The notes under the pieces were generated by a model that saw nothing but the letters and a program-made list of their open reading frames with translations, was not told where the DNA came from and searched no databases. From Deltaproteobacteria bacterium (lineage in GTDB: Bacteria; Desulfobacterota; Binatia; UBA9968), in contig VBKE01000309.1 of assembly GCA_005879605.1 (NCBI GenBank), forward strand, positions 1-35,047: a DNA stretch of 35,047 bases. Direction: 5' to 3'. Below are positions 16,607 through 24,563 of the stretch, piece by piece. The position numbers were made by a program, and so were the translations under genes. The first letter of the stretch is position 1. Each line of letters begins with the position of its first letter.

Positions 16607-16688
16607 GTTCAAACCGCTCAAATCGTTCAAGTCGTTCAAACAGACAAAGAGGTTTCGGCAAGTTCTCAACGGCTTGAACATTTTGAAC
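16607..16688. repeat. Inverted array of 9-nt GTTCAANNC units
   Basis: Four direct 9-nt units (GTTCAAACC, GCTCAAATC, GTTCAAGTC, GTTCAAACA; 16607-16642) are followed by a 19-nt spacer and three units in inverted orientation (16662-16688; on the opposite strand GTTCAAAAT, GTTCAAGCC, GTTGAGAAC). The two arms can pair imperfectly into a long hairpin. It fills nearly the whole gap between the isochorismatase-like and alpha/beta hydrolase genes. No U-tract follows, so it is not a classic terminator. Confidence 0.7.
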
Positions 16689-16699
16689 AGCTAACAGCC

Positions 16700-17500
16700 A
16701 TGCCCTACAGCACAGCCAACAGCATTAAAATCTATTACGAAGTCTCCGGTGAAGGATTTCCATTTGTAATGGTCCATGCCAATCCCTTTGACCATAATCT
16801 CTGGATGTACCAGATCGCTCATTTCTCGACTTACTTCAAAGTCATCGCCGTGGATATTCGGGGCTACGGACGTTCGGACAAACCGACGACACCGTTCAGC
16901 CTCAAAGACATGGCGGGCGACGTCTTGGGCGTGTGCCGCGACGAAGACATCAAAGAAGCGATTCTCGGCGGCGTGAGCGTGGGCTCGGGCATGGCGCTTC
17001 TGCTCGGCCTCGATCATCCGGAGATGTTCAAGGCTTTGATCCTGGTTGGCGGCAACAGCGGCGGCGCCGGCAGCATCGACGACCGTATCCACGGCTACAC
17101 CGAAATTGGCGTCGAAAAATATCACATTCAGCATCTTAAAGAATTGGTCGCACCGGATTTTCCCGAAACAAAGTTAGGAAAATATCTGCTCAAGACCTTT
17201 GTCGAAAGAGATCCTTGGCTCAACGGTGAATCTATCGGGCAAATTTTCCGTGCGCGCGGGGGAACGGACATGACCCCGCGACTTGAATCGATGAAGGTGC
17301 CGACCTTGGTCATCAACGGCGAATACGACAACTCTCTCGCTGCCGGCAAACGAACTGCCTCATTAATCCCCGGTGCCGTCCATAGGATGCTGCTCAAGAC
17401 CGGCCACGCCTGCTGCATTGAAGATCCCGCCGGCTTCGATGAATTCGTTATCGAGTTTTTGCAGTCCCACGGTCTCATGCCAGCGGGGCCAAACCCCTGA
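16700..17500 (+). CDS. Alpha/beta hydrolase
   Basis: The 266-residue protein has the alpha/beta-hydrolase plan: HANPFDHNLWMYQI (oxyanion-type loop, with HANP in place of HGxP), VDIRGYGRSDKP, the nucleophile elbow GGVSVGSGMA with Ser as nucleophile, the acid D in VINGEYDNS, and the catalytic His in LLKTGHACCIEDP. It could be an esterase, a C-C hydrolase (MhpC/BphD-like) or an enol-lactone hydrolase. Two extradiol-like VOC proteins lie downstream, so a ring-cleavage role is conceivable but unproven. A clear Shine-Dalgarno is absent; the 9-nt repeat hairpin ends 11 bases before the ATG. Confidence 0.92.
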   Translation: MPYSTANSIKIYYEVSGEGFPFVMVHANPFDHNLWMYQIAHFSTYFKVIAVDIRGYGRSDKPTTPFSLKDMAGDVLGVCRDEDIKEAILGGVSVGSGMALLLGLDHPEMFKALILVGGNSGGAGSIDDRIHGYTEIGVEKYHIQHLKELVAPDFPETKLGKYLLKTFVERDPWLNGESIGQIFRARGGTDMTPRLESMKVPTLVINGEYDNSLAAGKRTASLIPGAVHRMLLKTGHACCIEDPAGFDEFVIEFLQSHGLMPAGPNP

Positions 17501-17593
17501 TGGCCGGAGACGAGCCTTTTTCACCTGCCACGATCCCCTGCTTAGGCGACAAGCTTGTCTTTTCGCGGTTTTCGCTTTGCATTGGGTTCGACT

Positions 17594-17621
17594 CGTAACT
17601 CAAAACCCGAAACTCGAAACT
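17594..17621. repeat. Four-unit heptad array, CGAAACY-type (copy 2)
   Basis: Four consecutive 7-nt units: CGTAACT, CAAAACC, CGAAACT, CGAAACT. It is in the 199-base gap between the alpha/beta hydrolase and the VOC/DUF1152 gene run, and resembles the array at 1904-1931. I see no gene in this gap. Confidence 0.5.
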
Positions 17622-17699
17622 GCGCCAGCCTGCGTGTGCAGAATGCGACGGGAAGTGTTATAGAACGGGAAATTATTACAGGGGAAAAGAGGAATCAGC

Positions 17700-18251
17700 A
17701 TGACAGTGAATGTCGAAAAGCTCAAAAGCATGACGCCTCCAAATGGCATGGATTTCCACATCACCAAGCTCGGTCACATAGTATTGCGGGTACGCGATCT
17801 GGAACGCTCGACGGCTTTTTACACTCAGATTCTCGGCTTCAAGGTTTCCGACGTTTATCCCGAAGAGATGATGCCGGGCGGCATGGTCTTTCTACGCTGT
17901 CATACTGATCATCATTGTCTGGCTCTGGTCGGCGCTGCCGAAGAACAAGCCGGCAACAAAGAACTCCATCATTTTGCCTTCGAGGTTCCGACCCTCGCCG
18001 AGGTGATCCGCGCGCGCGACCGCTTGCGCACGAATAACGTGAAGATCGACTTCGAAGGACGCCGCCGGGCCGGCTGCCAGATTGCCGTTGAGTTTCGCGA
18101 TCCCGATAACCACAGCGTGGAGATTTACTGGGGAGTCGATCAAGTCGGGAGCGATGGCCGCGTTCGGCCGCCCAGCGAGTGGTGCGGCGCCAAATCCCTA
18201 GACGAGGCCATCGCGAATCCCGTGCCCGGACAGGATACTCACCTTCCTTGA
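17700..18251 (+). CDS. VOC family protein, extradiol dioxygenase-like (paralogue 1)
   Basis: A 183-residue VOC protein. Candidate metal ligands are intact: H26 (KLGHIVLRVRDLERS), H91 (LHHFAFEV) and E141 (SVEIYWG). A HTDHHCLAL element (H71/H72) resembles the active-site His of type I extradiol dioxygenases. After the VOC core comes a tail with QVGSDGRVRPPSEW and ANPVPG, which is closely matched in the VOC protein at 22222-22731. The likely reaction is oxygen-dependent cleavage or another metal-dependent step on a catechol-like compound (inference). GAGGA precedes the ATG. The stop overlaps the start of the DUF1152 gene (TGATG), giving translational coupling. Confidence 0.9.
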   Translation: MTVNVEKLKSMTPPNGMDFHITKLGHIVLRVRDLERSTAFYTQILGFKVSDVYPEEMMPGGMVFLRCHTDHHCLALVGAAEEQAGNKELHHFAFEVPTLAEVIRARDRLRTNNVKIDFEGRRRAGCQIAVEFRDPDNHSVEIYWGVDQVGSDGRVRPPSEWCGAKSLDEAIANPVPGQDTHLP

Positions 18252-19213
18252 TGAACTTTTCCCCGCAGTCTCTCGAAGACCAGATCAAATCGTCGGCTCG
18301 CGCCTTGGTAATCGGCGTGGGCGGCGGCGGCGACGTTGTCGGCGCATTGGCCGTGGGAAGGTTTCTGGAATTCTGCGACGTCGAATTTATTCTCGGCGGC
18401 CTGTCATGGGAACGTTCGGTAATCGATCCGCTACCCGGCCCGCGCATGCTAAGCGAAGTGGAAAACGTCCGCGTTCTCCATCCCTATGCCTGGATGGCGA
18501 ACCCGCAAAGCCAAACCCATACCGGGGTATTTTTCGCCGAATCGAAAATGGCCGCGGCGCTTGGCCAAGAAATTCTGCTGGTCGACATCAATGGCGGCGT
18601 CAAAGGTGCGGTCGAGGGATTAGAAATAGCGTTAAAGGAATTCGAGGCCGACCTCCTCGTAGGGCTCGACGTGGGCGGCGACTCGCTGGCTCAAGGCGGA
18701 GAACCCGGCCTCCGCAGCCCGCTCGCGGATGCGATTATGCTCGCGGCATTTGCCGAAATCGAAAGACGCCGCCACCGAACACTGTGGGGCGTTTTCGGCT
18801 ACGGCAGCGACGGCGAACTGACAGTGGATGAAATTGAGCTGGCACTGAACAAGCTGGCGGCAGCCGGAGCGTTGCTAGGCGCGTGGTCGCTTACGCGAAA
18901 GGTAGCGGCGGAGCTCGAAGAAGTTATCAAAACAGTTCCCACTGAGGCGAGCGCCATCCCGGTGCAATGTTTTCACGGCGCGTGGGGCGAGAGCAAAATC
19001 CGCAGCGGCCAGAGAAGTGTAAAGCTGACGCCGCTGACGGCGCTCACCTTCTTTCTATCGACCACGGCGTTGTACGAAACCCTTTCACGGCCCGCCCAGG
19101 CCGTGCGCGGGAGCGCCACGCTCGAAGAGGCCAATGACGCCTTGCACGCCATCGGGATCAACACCGAGCTGGATCTCGAACGCGAAAGGTATCGGACAAC
19201 ACAGAGCCGATGA
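18251..19213 (+). CDS. DUF1152 family protein
   Basis: The 320-residue protein matches DUF1152 (PF06626). It has a glycine-rich loop VIGVGGGGDVVGALAVGRF (about 20-38), then ILLVDINGGVKGAVEGLEIA, LLVGLDVGGDSLAQGGEPGL with RSPLADAIML (about 133-160), and GVFGYGSDGELTVDEIE. The function of the family is unknown; the glycine-rich segments suggest a Rossmann-like nucleotide-binding fold. The frame is open upstream to 18179, but the ATG at 18251 is chosen because it overlaps the stop of the VOC gene by one base. The TGA end overlaps the start of the first MFS gene by 4 bases. A bound ligand or partner cannot be named from sequence. Confidence 0.85.
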   Translation: MNFSPQSLEDQIKSSARALVIGVGGGGDVVGALAVGRFLEFCDVEFILGGLSWERSVIDPLPGPRMLSEVENVRVLHPYAWMANPQSQTHTGVFFAESKMAAALGQEILLVDINGGVKGAVEGLEIALKEFEADLLVGLDVGGDSLAQGGEPGLRSPLADAIMLAAFAEIERRRHRTLWGVFGYGSDGELTVDEIELALNKLAAAGALLGAWSLTRKVAAELEEVIKTVPTEASAIPVQCFHGAWGESKIRSGQRSVKLTPLTALTFFLSTTALYETLSRPAQAVRGSATLEEANDALHAIGINTELDLERERYRTTQSR

Positions 19214-20460
19214 AGTTCATAAGTGAGAACCTGCAACGGGACGTGCTTGTGCTGACGGCCTCGCGAGGAGTCAGGGCCTTCGCCTTTTCCTATCTGAACA
19301 TCATCTTCGCCATTTATCTTAATCAACTCGGTTATTCGACCATGACGGTCGGTCTGGTGATCTCAACTGCGTTCGCCAGCAGCGCGGTACTGACAGCCGT
19401 GTGGGGGTTTCTTTCAGATCGTTATGGGCGAAAAAAAATTCTCATCCTGCTCGCGGCTCTTACGATCGTATCCAATACAATTTATGTGTTGTTTAGCCAA
19501 CTGTTCTTTATCTTCTCTGCTGTCATGATCTCCAATGTGGGCGCCGGTGGAACCGGCGGAGGCGGACAGGGTGGCGGTCCCTTTAATCCCGTGGAGCAAG
19601 CGCTACTCGCGGAGAAATGCACCGCCGAGAATCGAAACCGAATCTTTTCCACCAACGCCTTCGCTGGATCGATTATGGGGTCGCTCGGCGCGCTGGTTGC
19701 CGGTCTGCCGCAATATCTGCAAGAGCGATGGGGATGGCAGCCTATTCTGTCTTACAAGCCCTTATTCGCCCTGACGATTCTGCTCAGTGTCGGCCTCATT
19801 TTCGCGTACGCAAGCATCATCGAGCATCATGTCCCGCAGAAACGTGAAACAAAGATCTCCAAACAGGGAGGAATGCTTGTAACAAAAATATCGCTCTTGG
19901 GCCTGATTGATAATCTCGGCTCAGGATTGGTCGGACCGCTCATGTCCTATTGGTTTTTTCTTCGCTTTGGGGTGGAGTTGAAATCCTTGGGATTCATGTT
20001 TTTCCTTTCCTATTTTCTCGCTGCTTTATCGTTTCTGGCCGCGCCTATGATCGCCCGTCACATTGGAGTGGTCAGGACTATGGCTTTTTCTCATGGCGCG
20101 GCGTCGCTTCTCAACATCATCCTTCCTCTCGCGCCTACGTTTACTGTGGCCGCGGCGATAACCATCAGCCGTTCTTTCCTGGCTTACCTCGATAACCCTT
20201 TGCGAAGTTCGTTCATCATGGGAGTCGTGAAGCCTGAAGAACGGGGATCGGCCGCTGGCATCACGACCTTGTCCCGGCAAGTCCCCATGGCGGTTAGCCC
20301 GACGCTCGCGGCGTACCTGATGCAATCCTTCTCATTGAACGTGCCAATTTTCCTGGGCGGTTTTCTACAGCTCGTCAGCGACTGCGCTTTTTATGGTCTA
20401 TTTCGCAACGTAAGACCGCCGGAAGAACAACCTTCCGAACTCCAACCCGCAACGAGATAA
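19210..20460 (+). CDS. MFS transporter, tandem paralogue A
   Basis: The 416-residue protein has about 12 membrane segments. The motif-A loop is GFLSDRYGRKKILIL (about 66-80). Its hallmark is a glycine-rich stretch followed by PFNPVEQALLAEK (residues 111-133), at the place of helix 4/loop 4. It shares most of its layout with the next gene: FAIYLNQLGYSTMTVGLV, QALLAEKCTAENRNRIF, YWFFLRFGVELKSLG and FLAYLDNPLRSSF each recur there with few changes. The ATG overlaps the DUF1152 stop (ATGA). The substrate is unknown. Confidence 0.92.
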   Translation: MKFISENLQRDVLVLTASRGVRAFAFSYLNIIFAIYLNQLGYSTMTVGLVISTAFASSAVLTAVWGFLSDRYGRKKILILLAALTIVSNTIYVLFSQLFFIFSAVMISNVGAGGTGGGGQGGGPFNPVEQALLAEKCTAENRNRIFSTNAFAGSIMGSLGALVAGLPQYLQERWGWQPILSYKPLFALTILLSVGLIFAYASIIEHHVPQKRETKISKQGGMLVTKISLLGLIDNLGSGLVGPLMSYWFFLRFGVELKSLGFMFFLSYFLAALSFLAAPMIARHIGVVRTMAFSHGAASLLNIILPLAPTFTVAAAITISRSFLAYLDNPLRSSFIMGVVKPEERGSAAGITTLSRQVPMAVSPTLAAYLMQSFSLNVPIFLGGFLQLVSDCAFYGLFRNVRPPEEQPSELQPATR

Positions 20461-20468
20461 CGCCCGCT

Positions 20469-21722
20469 ATGTTTCGCGACCTTCACAGAGACGCCAAACT
20501 GCTCATGGCTTCGCGCGGCATTCGTTCCTTTGCCTTTTCCTCTCTGAACGTTGTCTTCGCCATCTATTTAGACCAGCTGGGCTACTCGACGGTGACCATA
20601 GGGATAATCTTTTCTGTAGCGTATTTGAGCGGCGCGGTGCTGACGGCCGTTTGGGGTTATCTCTCCGATCGCTTTGGGCGAAGAAACATTTTGATGCTGC
20701 TGGCGGTACTAACCATTATTTCCAACTGCATTTACGTGTTCTTCAGCGGTTTCGTCTTCATCTTGCTGGCCGTTGCGATCGCCAATGTCGGGTCGGGAGG
20801 ATCGGCCGGCGGTGGCCAGGGCGGCGGCCCATTCAATCCTGTAGAAGAAGCTCTGCTCGCGGAAAAATGCACTCCGGAGAACCGCAACCGAGTATTCGCC
20901 GTCAACTCCTCCGTAGGAGCGCTCATGGGATCCTTCGGCGCCCTTGCCAGCGGCTTCCCGCAATATCTCCAAGAGACACGGGACTGGAGCGCCATCGCTT
21001 CATACAAACCCCTGTTCATCCTGACGATCCTTTTCAGCGTCGTATTGTTCTTCGTTTATAGTTCCATCCGGGAGCAGCACCAACCGCGCACAGTCGAGAA
21101 GAAAATATCCAAACCCACGGGTATCTTCGTAACCAAAATGTCGCTCCTGGCCATCGTCGATAATTTCGGCGCTGGCATGGCAGGGGCTCTCGTCTCTTAC
21201 TGGTTCTTCCTCCGCTTCGGCGTGCAGCTCAAATCCCTCGGCGTGATTTTTTTCGCTTCCTATTTTCTCGCCGCCGTGTCTTTTCTAAGCGCTCCGCTGA
21301 TTGCGCTTCGTCTCGGCGTGGTTAGAACCATGGCGTTTTCTCATGGCCTGGCGTCGATCATCTATCTCGTCCTCCCCTTGGCGCCGACCTTGGCAATCGC
21401 CGCTTCTCTGCTCATGATCCGCTCCTTCTTTGCGTACATGGACAACCCGCTGCGCGCGTCCTTTACGATGGCGATGGTCAATTCGGATGAAAGGGGTTCG
21501 GCCGCCGGCGTCACGAGCCTGGCGCGCATTATTCCTTACGGCATCAGCCCAACCTTTTCCACTTATCTGATGCAGAGCGTCTCACTCACTCTTCCCTTAT
21601 TCATCGGCGGTGGTTTACAATTAATCAACGACGTTGCCTTCTATCTCCTGTTTCGGCACGTCAGGCCGCCCGAAGAACTCAAAGACGTCGCCGATAACCG
21701 AGCGCAAAAGAGTTTGGCGTGA
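20469..21722 (+). CDS. MFS transporter, tandem paralogue B
   Basis: The 417-residue paralogue of the preceding transporter, 8 bases downstream. It has the same motif-A loop (GYLSDRFGRRNILML), the glycine-rich segment followed by PFNPVEEALLAEKCTPENRN (about 108-137), and YWFFLRFGVQLKSLGV, FFAYMDNPLRASF and LFRHVRPPEELK near the C terminus. The pair probably arose by tandem duplication. Whether the two act independently or as a pair is unknown. Its TGA overlaps the GTG start of the DUF1992 gene. Confidence 0.92.
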   Translation: MFRDLHRDAKLLMASRGIRSFAFSSLNVVFAIYLDQLGYSTVTIGIIFSVAYLSGAVLTAVWGYLSDRFGRRNILMLLAVLTIISNCIYVFFSGFVFILLAVAIANVGSGGSAGGGQGGGPFNPVEEALLAEKCTPENRNRVFAVNSSVGALMGSFGALASGFPQYLQETRDWSAIASYKPLFILTILFSVVLFFVYSSIREQHQPRTVEKKISKPTGIFVTKMSLLAIVDNFGAGMAGALVSYWFFLRFGVQLKSLGVIFFASYFLAAVSFLSAPLIALRLGVVRTMAFSHGLASIIYLVLPLAPTLAIAASLLMIRSFFAYMDNPLRASFTMAMVNSDERGSAAGVTSLARIIPYGISPTFSTYLMQSVSLTLPLFIGGGLQLINDVAFYLLFRHVRPPEELKDVADNRAQKSLA

Positions 21723-22090
21723 GCTATTTTTGGAGAATTGCCGAGGAGCGAATTCGCGAGGCCCAGCGAGCGGGCGCCTTCGACGATCTTCCCGGCAAGG
21801 GAAAGCCGCTGGCGTTGGAAGACTTGAGCTGGGTGCCGGAAGATCTCCGCATCGGCTACCACGTGCTCAAGAATGCTCACGTGTTACCCCCGGAAGCCGA
21901 GCTGCTGAAGGACATCCATACCCTCGAGGACTTGCTCAAATACGTGGAAGACGAAGGCGAACGCCGCGCGCTGGCGAAGAGCATTCAGTGGAAAGTGATC
22001 CGGCTCGACATGCTCAAGCGGAGATCCATGTCGGTGCAATCGGTCCGCGAATATGGCCGAAAATTAGTAACCAAGTTTCGTTGTAAATAA
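21719..22090 (+). CDS. DUF1992 (DnaJ-C28-like conserved region) protein
   Basis: The 123-residue protein matches DUF1992 (PF09350). It starts SYFWRIAEERIREAQRAGAF, followed by the family motif DDLPGKGKPLALED, then a helical remainder ending RRSMSVQSVREYGRKLVTKF. Function is unknown; in eukaryotes the region occurs in DNAJC28. The start is GTG at 21719, overlapping the upstream MFS stop by 4 bases (GTGA). It closes the overlapping gene run 17700-22090. No J domain is present. Confidence 0.88.
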   Translation: MSYFWRIAEERIREAQRAGAFDDLPGKGKPLALEDLSWVPEDLRIGYHVLKNAHVLPPEAELLKDIHTLEDLLKYVEDEGERRALAKSIQWKVIRLDMLKRRSMSVQSVREYGRKLVTKFRCK

Positions 22091-22221
22091 GCCTTCTTCT
22101 CAGCCCCTACCTGCCGGTTGCTCCTTTTTGCCTTGATTCTCTTTCCGTGATAGACAACCAGCAGTTTTTTCGGTACGGTCCTTACATGTCCATACCTATT
22201 GAGAAACGAAAGGAGAATCCT

Positions 22222-22731
22222 ATGGGAGAACAGGCAAGCCCCATCAAGATTAAAAAGATCGGTCACGTGGTGTTGAGCGTCAGCGATATCGAGCGGAGCA
22301 GCAAGTTCTGGACTGAAATCATGGGGTTTAAATTCTCTGACCGGAATGAAAACGGCATGGTTTTTTTCCGCAACGCAACGGACCATCATACCGTCGCTCT
22401 GATTCAAGCTACGGAAAAAAACCAACTGCCCAAGCGTGGCCAAGTCGGGTTCGACCACATGGCTCTTGAGGTGGCGAGCGTTTCGGAACTGTTCAAGATC
22501 CGCGACTTCCTTCGTTCAAATGGAGTCGAAATTTTCTACGAAGGACGGCGCGGTCCGGGCGGCAATCCCGGCATCGAATTCTACGACCCGGACGGTTATA
22601 AAATCGAAATCTACGCCGCCATGGATCAGATCGGCACGGACGGCAGAAGCCGTCCGGCTAACGAGTGGAAACGCGCTACGACCCTTGAAGAAGCCGTCGC
22701 AAATCCGTTGCCGGGCGCCGAGTATAATTGA
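22222..22731 (+). CDS. VOC family protein, extradiol dioxygenase-like (paralogue 2)
   Basis: A 169-residue VOC protein, paralogous to the one at 17700. Candidate ligands are H15 (KIGHVVLSVSDIERS), H79 (GFDHMALEV) and E129 (KIEIYAAMD), plus a TDHHTVALI element (H55/H56). The C-terminal tail QIGTDGRSRPANEW, followed by TTLEEAVANPLPG, matches that of paralogue 1. AAGGAG lies 7 bases before the ATG at 22222; the frame is open to 22147 but has no usable upstream site. A 131-base gap separates it from the DUF1992 gene, so it may have its own promoter. It converges with rng. Confidence 0.9.
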   Translation: MGEQASPIKIKKIGHVVLSVSDIERSSKFWTEIMGFKFSDRNENGMVFFRNATDHHTVALIQATEKNQLPKRGQVGFDHMALEVASVSELFKIRDFLRSNGVEIFYEGRRGPGGNPGIEFYDPDGYKIEIYAAMDQIGTDGRSRPANEWKRATTLEEAVANPLPGAEYN

Positions 22732-22828
22732 CCGTCGCGTTAATTCTCTGCGCCCCCTCAAGATGCCTGAAGAACTGTAGGAAGACCCGTCGGGACACGG
22801 CCATTCATCCATACCCTGAGAGCCGAGT

Positions 22829-24343
22829 TTAAGACGGCGTGATCTCGTACTGCTCGTGACGAAGCTCTTGACTGACTTTGATGATAATTTTGCGGTTGAT
22901 CTCGCGCTCTAGATTGTCCAGACTGTGGTTTTTCTCGTCATAAAGGAAGTTCGCGATGTCCGGGTGAAGCCGCACGATGATGTTTTTGCCGTCCTGCAGA
23001 TTCGCCTGTTGTTTCTTGATCGCCCGGAGCACATCATAGGCAATGGTCACCGAAGATTTGATCCGTCCGCGCCCGTCGCAGTGTGGACACGGGCTGAGAA
23101 GCTGATTCTCCAGGCTTTCTCGCGTCCGCTGGCGCGTCATTTCTACCAACCCGAGCTCGGAAATCTTTAAGATGTTCGTCCGCGCCTTGTCTTTCTTCAA
23201 GGCTTCTCTGAGCGCCTCATAGACCTTTTTGCGGTTGGCTTCTTTTTCCATGTCGATGAAGTCGATGATGATGATCCCGCCGACATTTCTAAGGCGCAGT
23301 TGCCGCACGACTTCTTGAGCGGCCTCCAGATTGGTCTTGAAGATCGTCTCTTCTTGATTCCGCTTGCCGACAAATCGGCCGGTATTCACGTCAATCGCCG
23401 TTAAAGCTTCCGTTCGTTCGATGATGATATAGCCTCCGGAGCGGAGCCATACGCGCCGGTCCAACGCCTTCTCGATTTTTTCTTCAATGCCGTGGCGATC
23501 GAATAACGGCTCGCTATCGGAATAGAGAACGATTTTCGACCTCAGTCGCGGCATAAACTGCCGGACGAAATCGACGATGCGGCGATGATCCTTGGCGGAA
23601 TCAATGACGACTCTTTCAGTATCGGGCGTGAAGAAATCGCGGATAGTCCTCGTAATCAAATCCAAATCCTGATGAATGAGCGCCGGCGCAGCCACAGTCT
23701 CGGCCTTCTGTTGGATGCGCTTCCAAAGTTTGGTGAGGAAACGGAGGTCCCTTTGAATCTCTCTCTTGCTGCGGCCTTCAGAGGCAGTACGCAGAATGAA
23801 TCCACCATTCTCTGTGCCTAGGGACTGGGCAATCTCTTTGAGCCGTTTACGCTCTTCGTCGCTCTCAATACGTCGTGAGATCCCGATATGTTTCGTCCCG
23901 GGCATGAAAACCATGTAACGCCCGGGTAGAGACACATGTGACGTGATGCGCGCTCCTTTGGTTCCAAGAGGATCTTTGGCGACCTGAACTAAAATCTGCT
24001 CACCCGTGGAGATCCGTTTTTCCAACGGCAGCCGACGCCCCGACGGGGGCGGTTTGGGAGGTTCATCAAACTCGACTTCGTCTCCAGACGCGTTAATGAG
24101 TTGAACATCTTCCGGAATATCAAAGAAGTCCGACGCATGAAGAAAGCCAGCCTTCTCCATACCGATTTCGACAAAAGCTGCCTGCATGCCGGGCAAGACG
24201 CGGGCAACTTTACCTTTATAGAGATTTCCCGCTATGCCCCTTTCCTCTTTTCTTTCAATGAGGAATTCCGCGAGGAAGCCGTCCTCCATAATGGCAATAC
24301 GGCTCTCCTGCGGCGTGGAGTTAATAAAAATTTCTCGTTTCAT
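22829..24343 (-). CDS. rng: Ribonuclease G/E family endoribonuclease
   Basis: A 504-residue RNase G-type enzyme, without the long C-terminal degradosome scaffold of RNase E. It starts MKREIFINSTPQESRIAIME, the canonical N terminus. The S1 domain spans about 35-140 (GNLYKGKVARVLPGMQAAFVEIG), the catalytic Asp residues are D318 (AIDVNTGRFVG) and D361 (IIIDFIDMEKEAN), and the zinc-link cysteines are C419/C422 (CPHCDGRGRI). The ATG at 24343 fits the family although the frame is open to 24469; no Shine-Dalgarno is visible. The role is 5'-monophosphate-dependent RNA processing and turnover. It is divergent from the HNH gene. Confidence 0.96.
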   Translation of the reverse strand: MKREIFINSTPQESRIAIMEDGFLAEFLIERKEERGIAGNLYKGKVARVLPGMQAAFVEIGMEKAGFLHASDFFDIPEDVQLINASGDEVEFDEPPKPPPSGRRLPLEKRISTGEQILVQVAKDPLGTKGARITSHVSLPGRYMVFMPGTKHIGISRRIESDEERKRLKEIAQSLGTENGGFILRTASEGRSKREIQRDLRFLTKLWKRIQQKAETVAAPALIHQDLDLITRTIRDFFTPDTERVVIDSAKDHRRIVDFVRQFMPRLRSKIVLYSDSEPLFDRHGIEEKIEKALDRRVWLRSGGYIIIERTEALTAIDVNTGRFVGKRNQEETIFKTNLEAAQEVVRQLRLRNVGGIIIIDFIDMEKEANRKKVYEALREALKKDKARTNILKISELGLVEMTRQRTRESLENQLLSPCPHCDGRGRIKSSVTIAYDVLRAIKKQQANLQDGKNIIVRLHPDIANFLYDEKNHSLDNLEREINRKIIIKVSQELRHEQYEITPS

Positions 24344-24503
24344 AAAAATCGATTTAGGGCGCACATTTGGAAAGAAGAGTGGAGTTGGCGAGAGACGGGT
24401 CACCGGGCAACATCGGAGATCCCGCAAAGACCATTTGGTACTCACTTTATAGAGTAAATTGCCTCCCACTTCAAGCAGTTTGCGATATCAAATCGTTTTC
24501 GAA

Positions 24504-24532
24504 TTGACATTTTTGCGCCTGCCCGCTATTTT
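24504..24532 (+). promoter_or_regulatory. Sigma70-type promoter of the HNH gene
   Basis: TTGACA (24504-24509) and TATTTT (24527-24532) are separated by 17 bases and lie 31 bases before the ATG at 24564. This is the best sigma70-type match in the window. Confidence 0.6.
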
Positions 24533-24563
24533 CATAGCCATCAAATGATGTTTAAGGCTTTCC

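Noticed and set aside
16607..16688. 9-nt repeats considered as a CRISPR array
   Set aside because: Units are 9 nt with no unique spacers between them and invert halfway, and no cas gene is present.
24344..24469. Upstream extension of the rng frame (42 extra residues)
   Set aside because: The canonical N terminus MKREIFIN starts at 24343; the extension has no family similarity.
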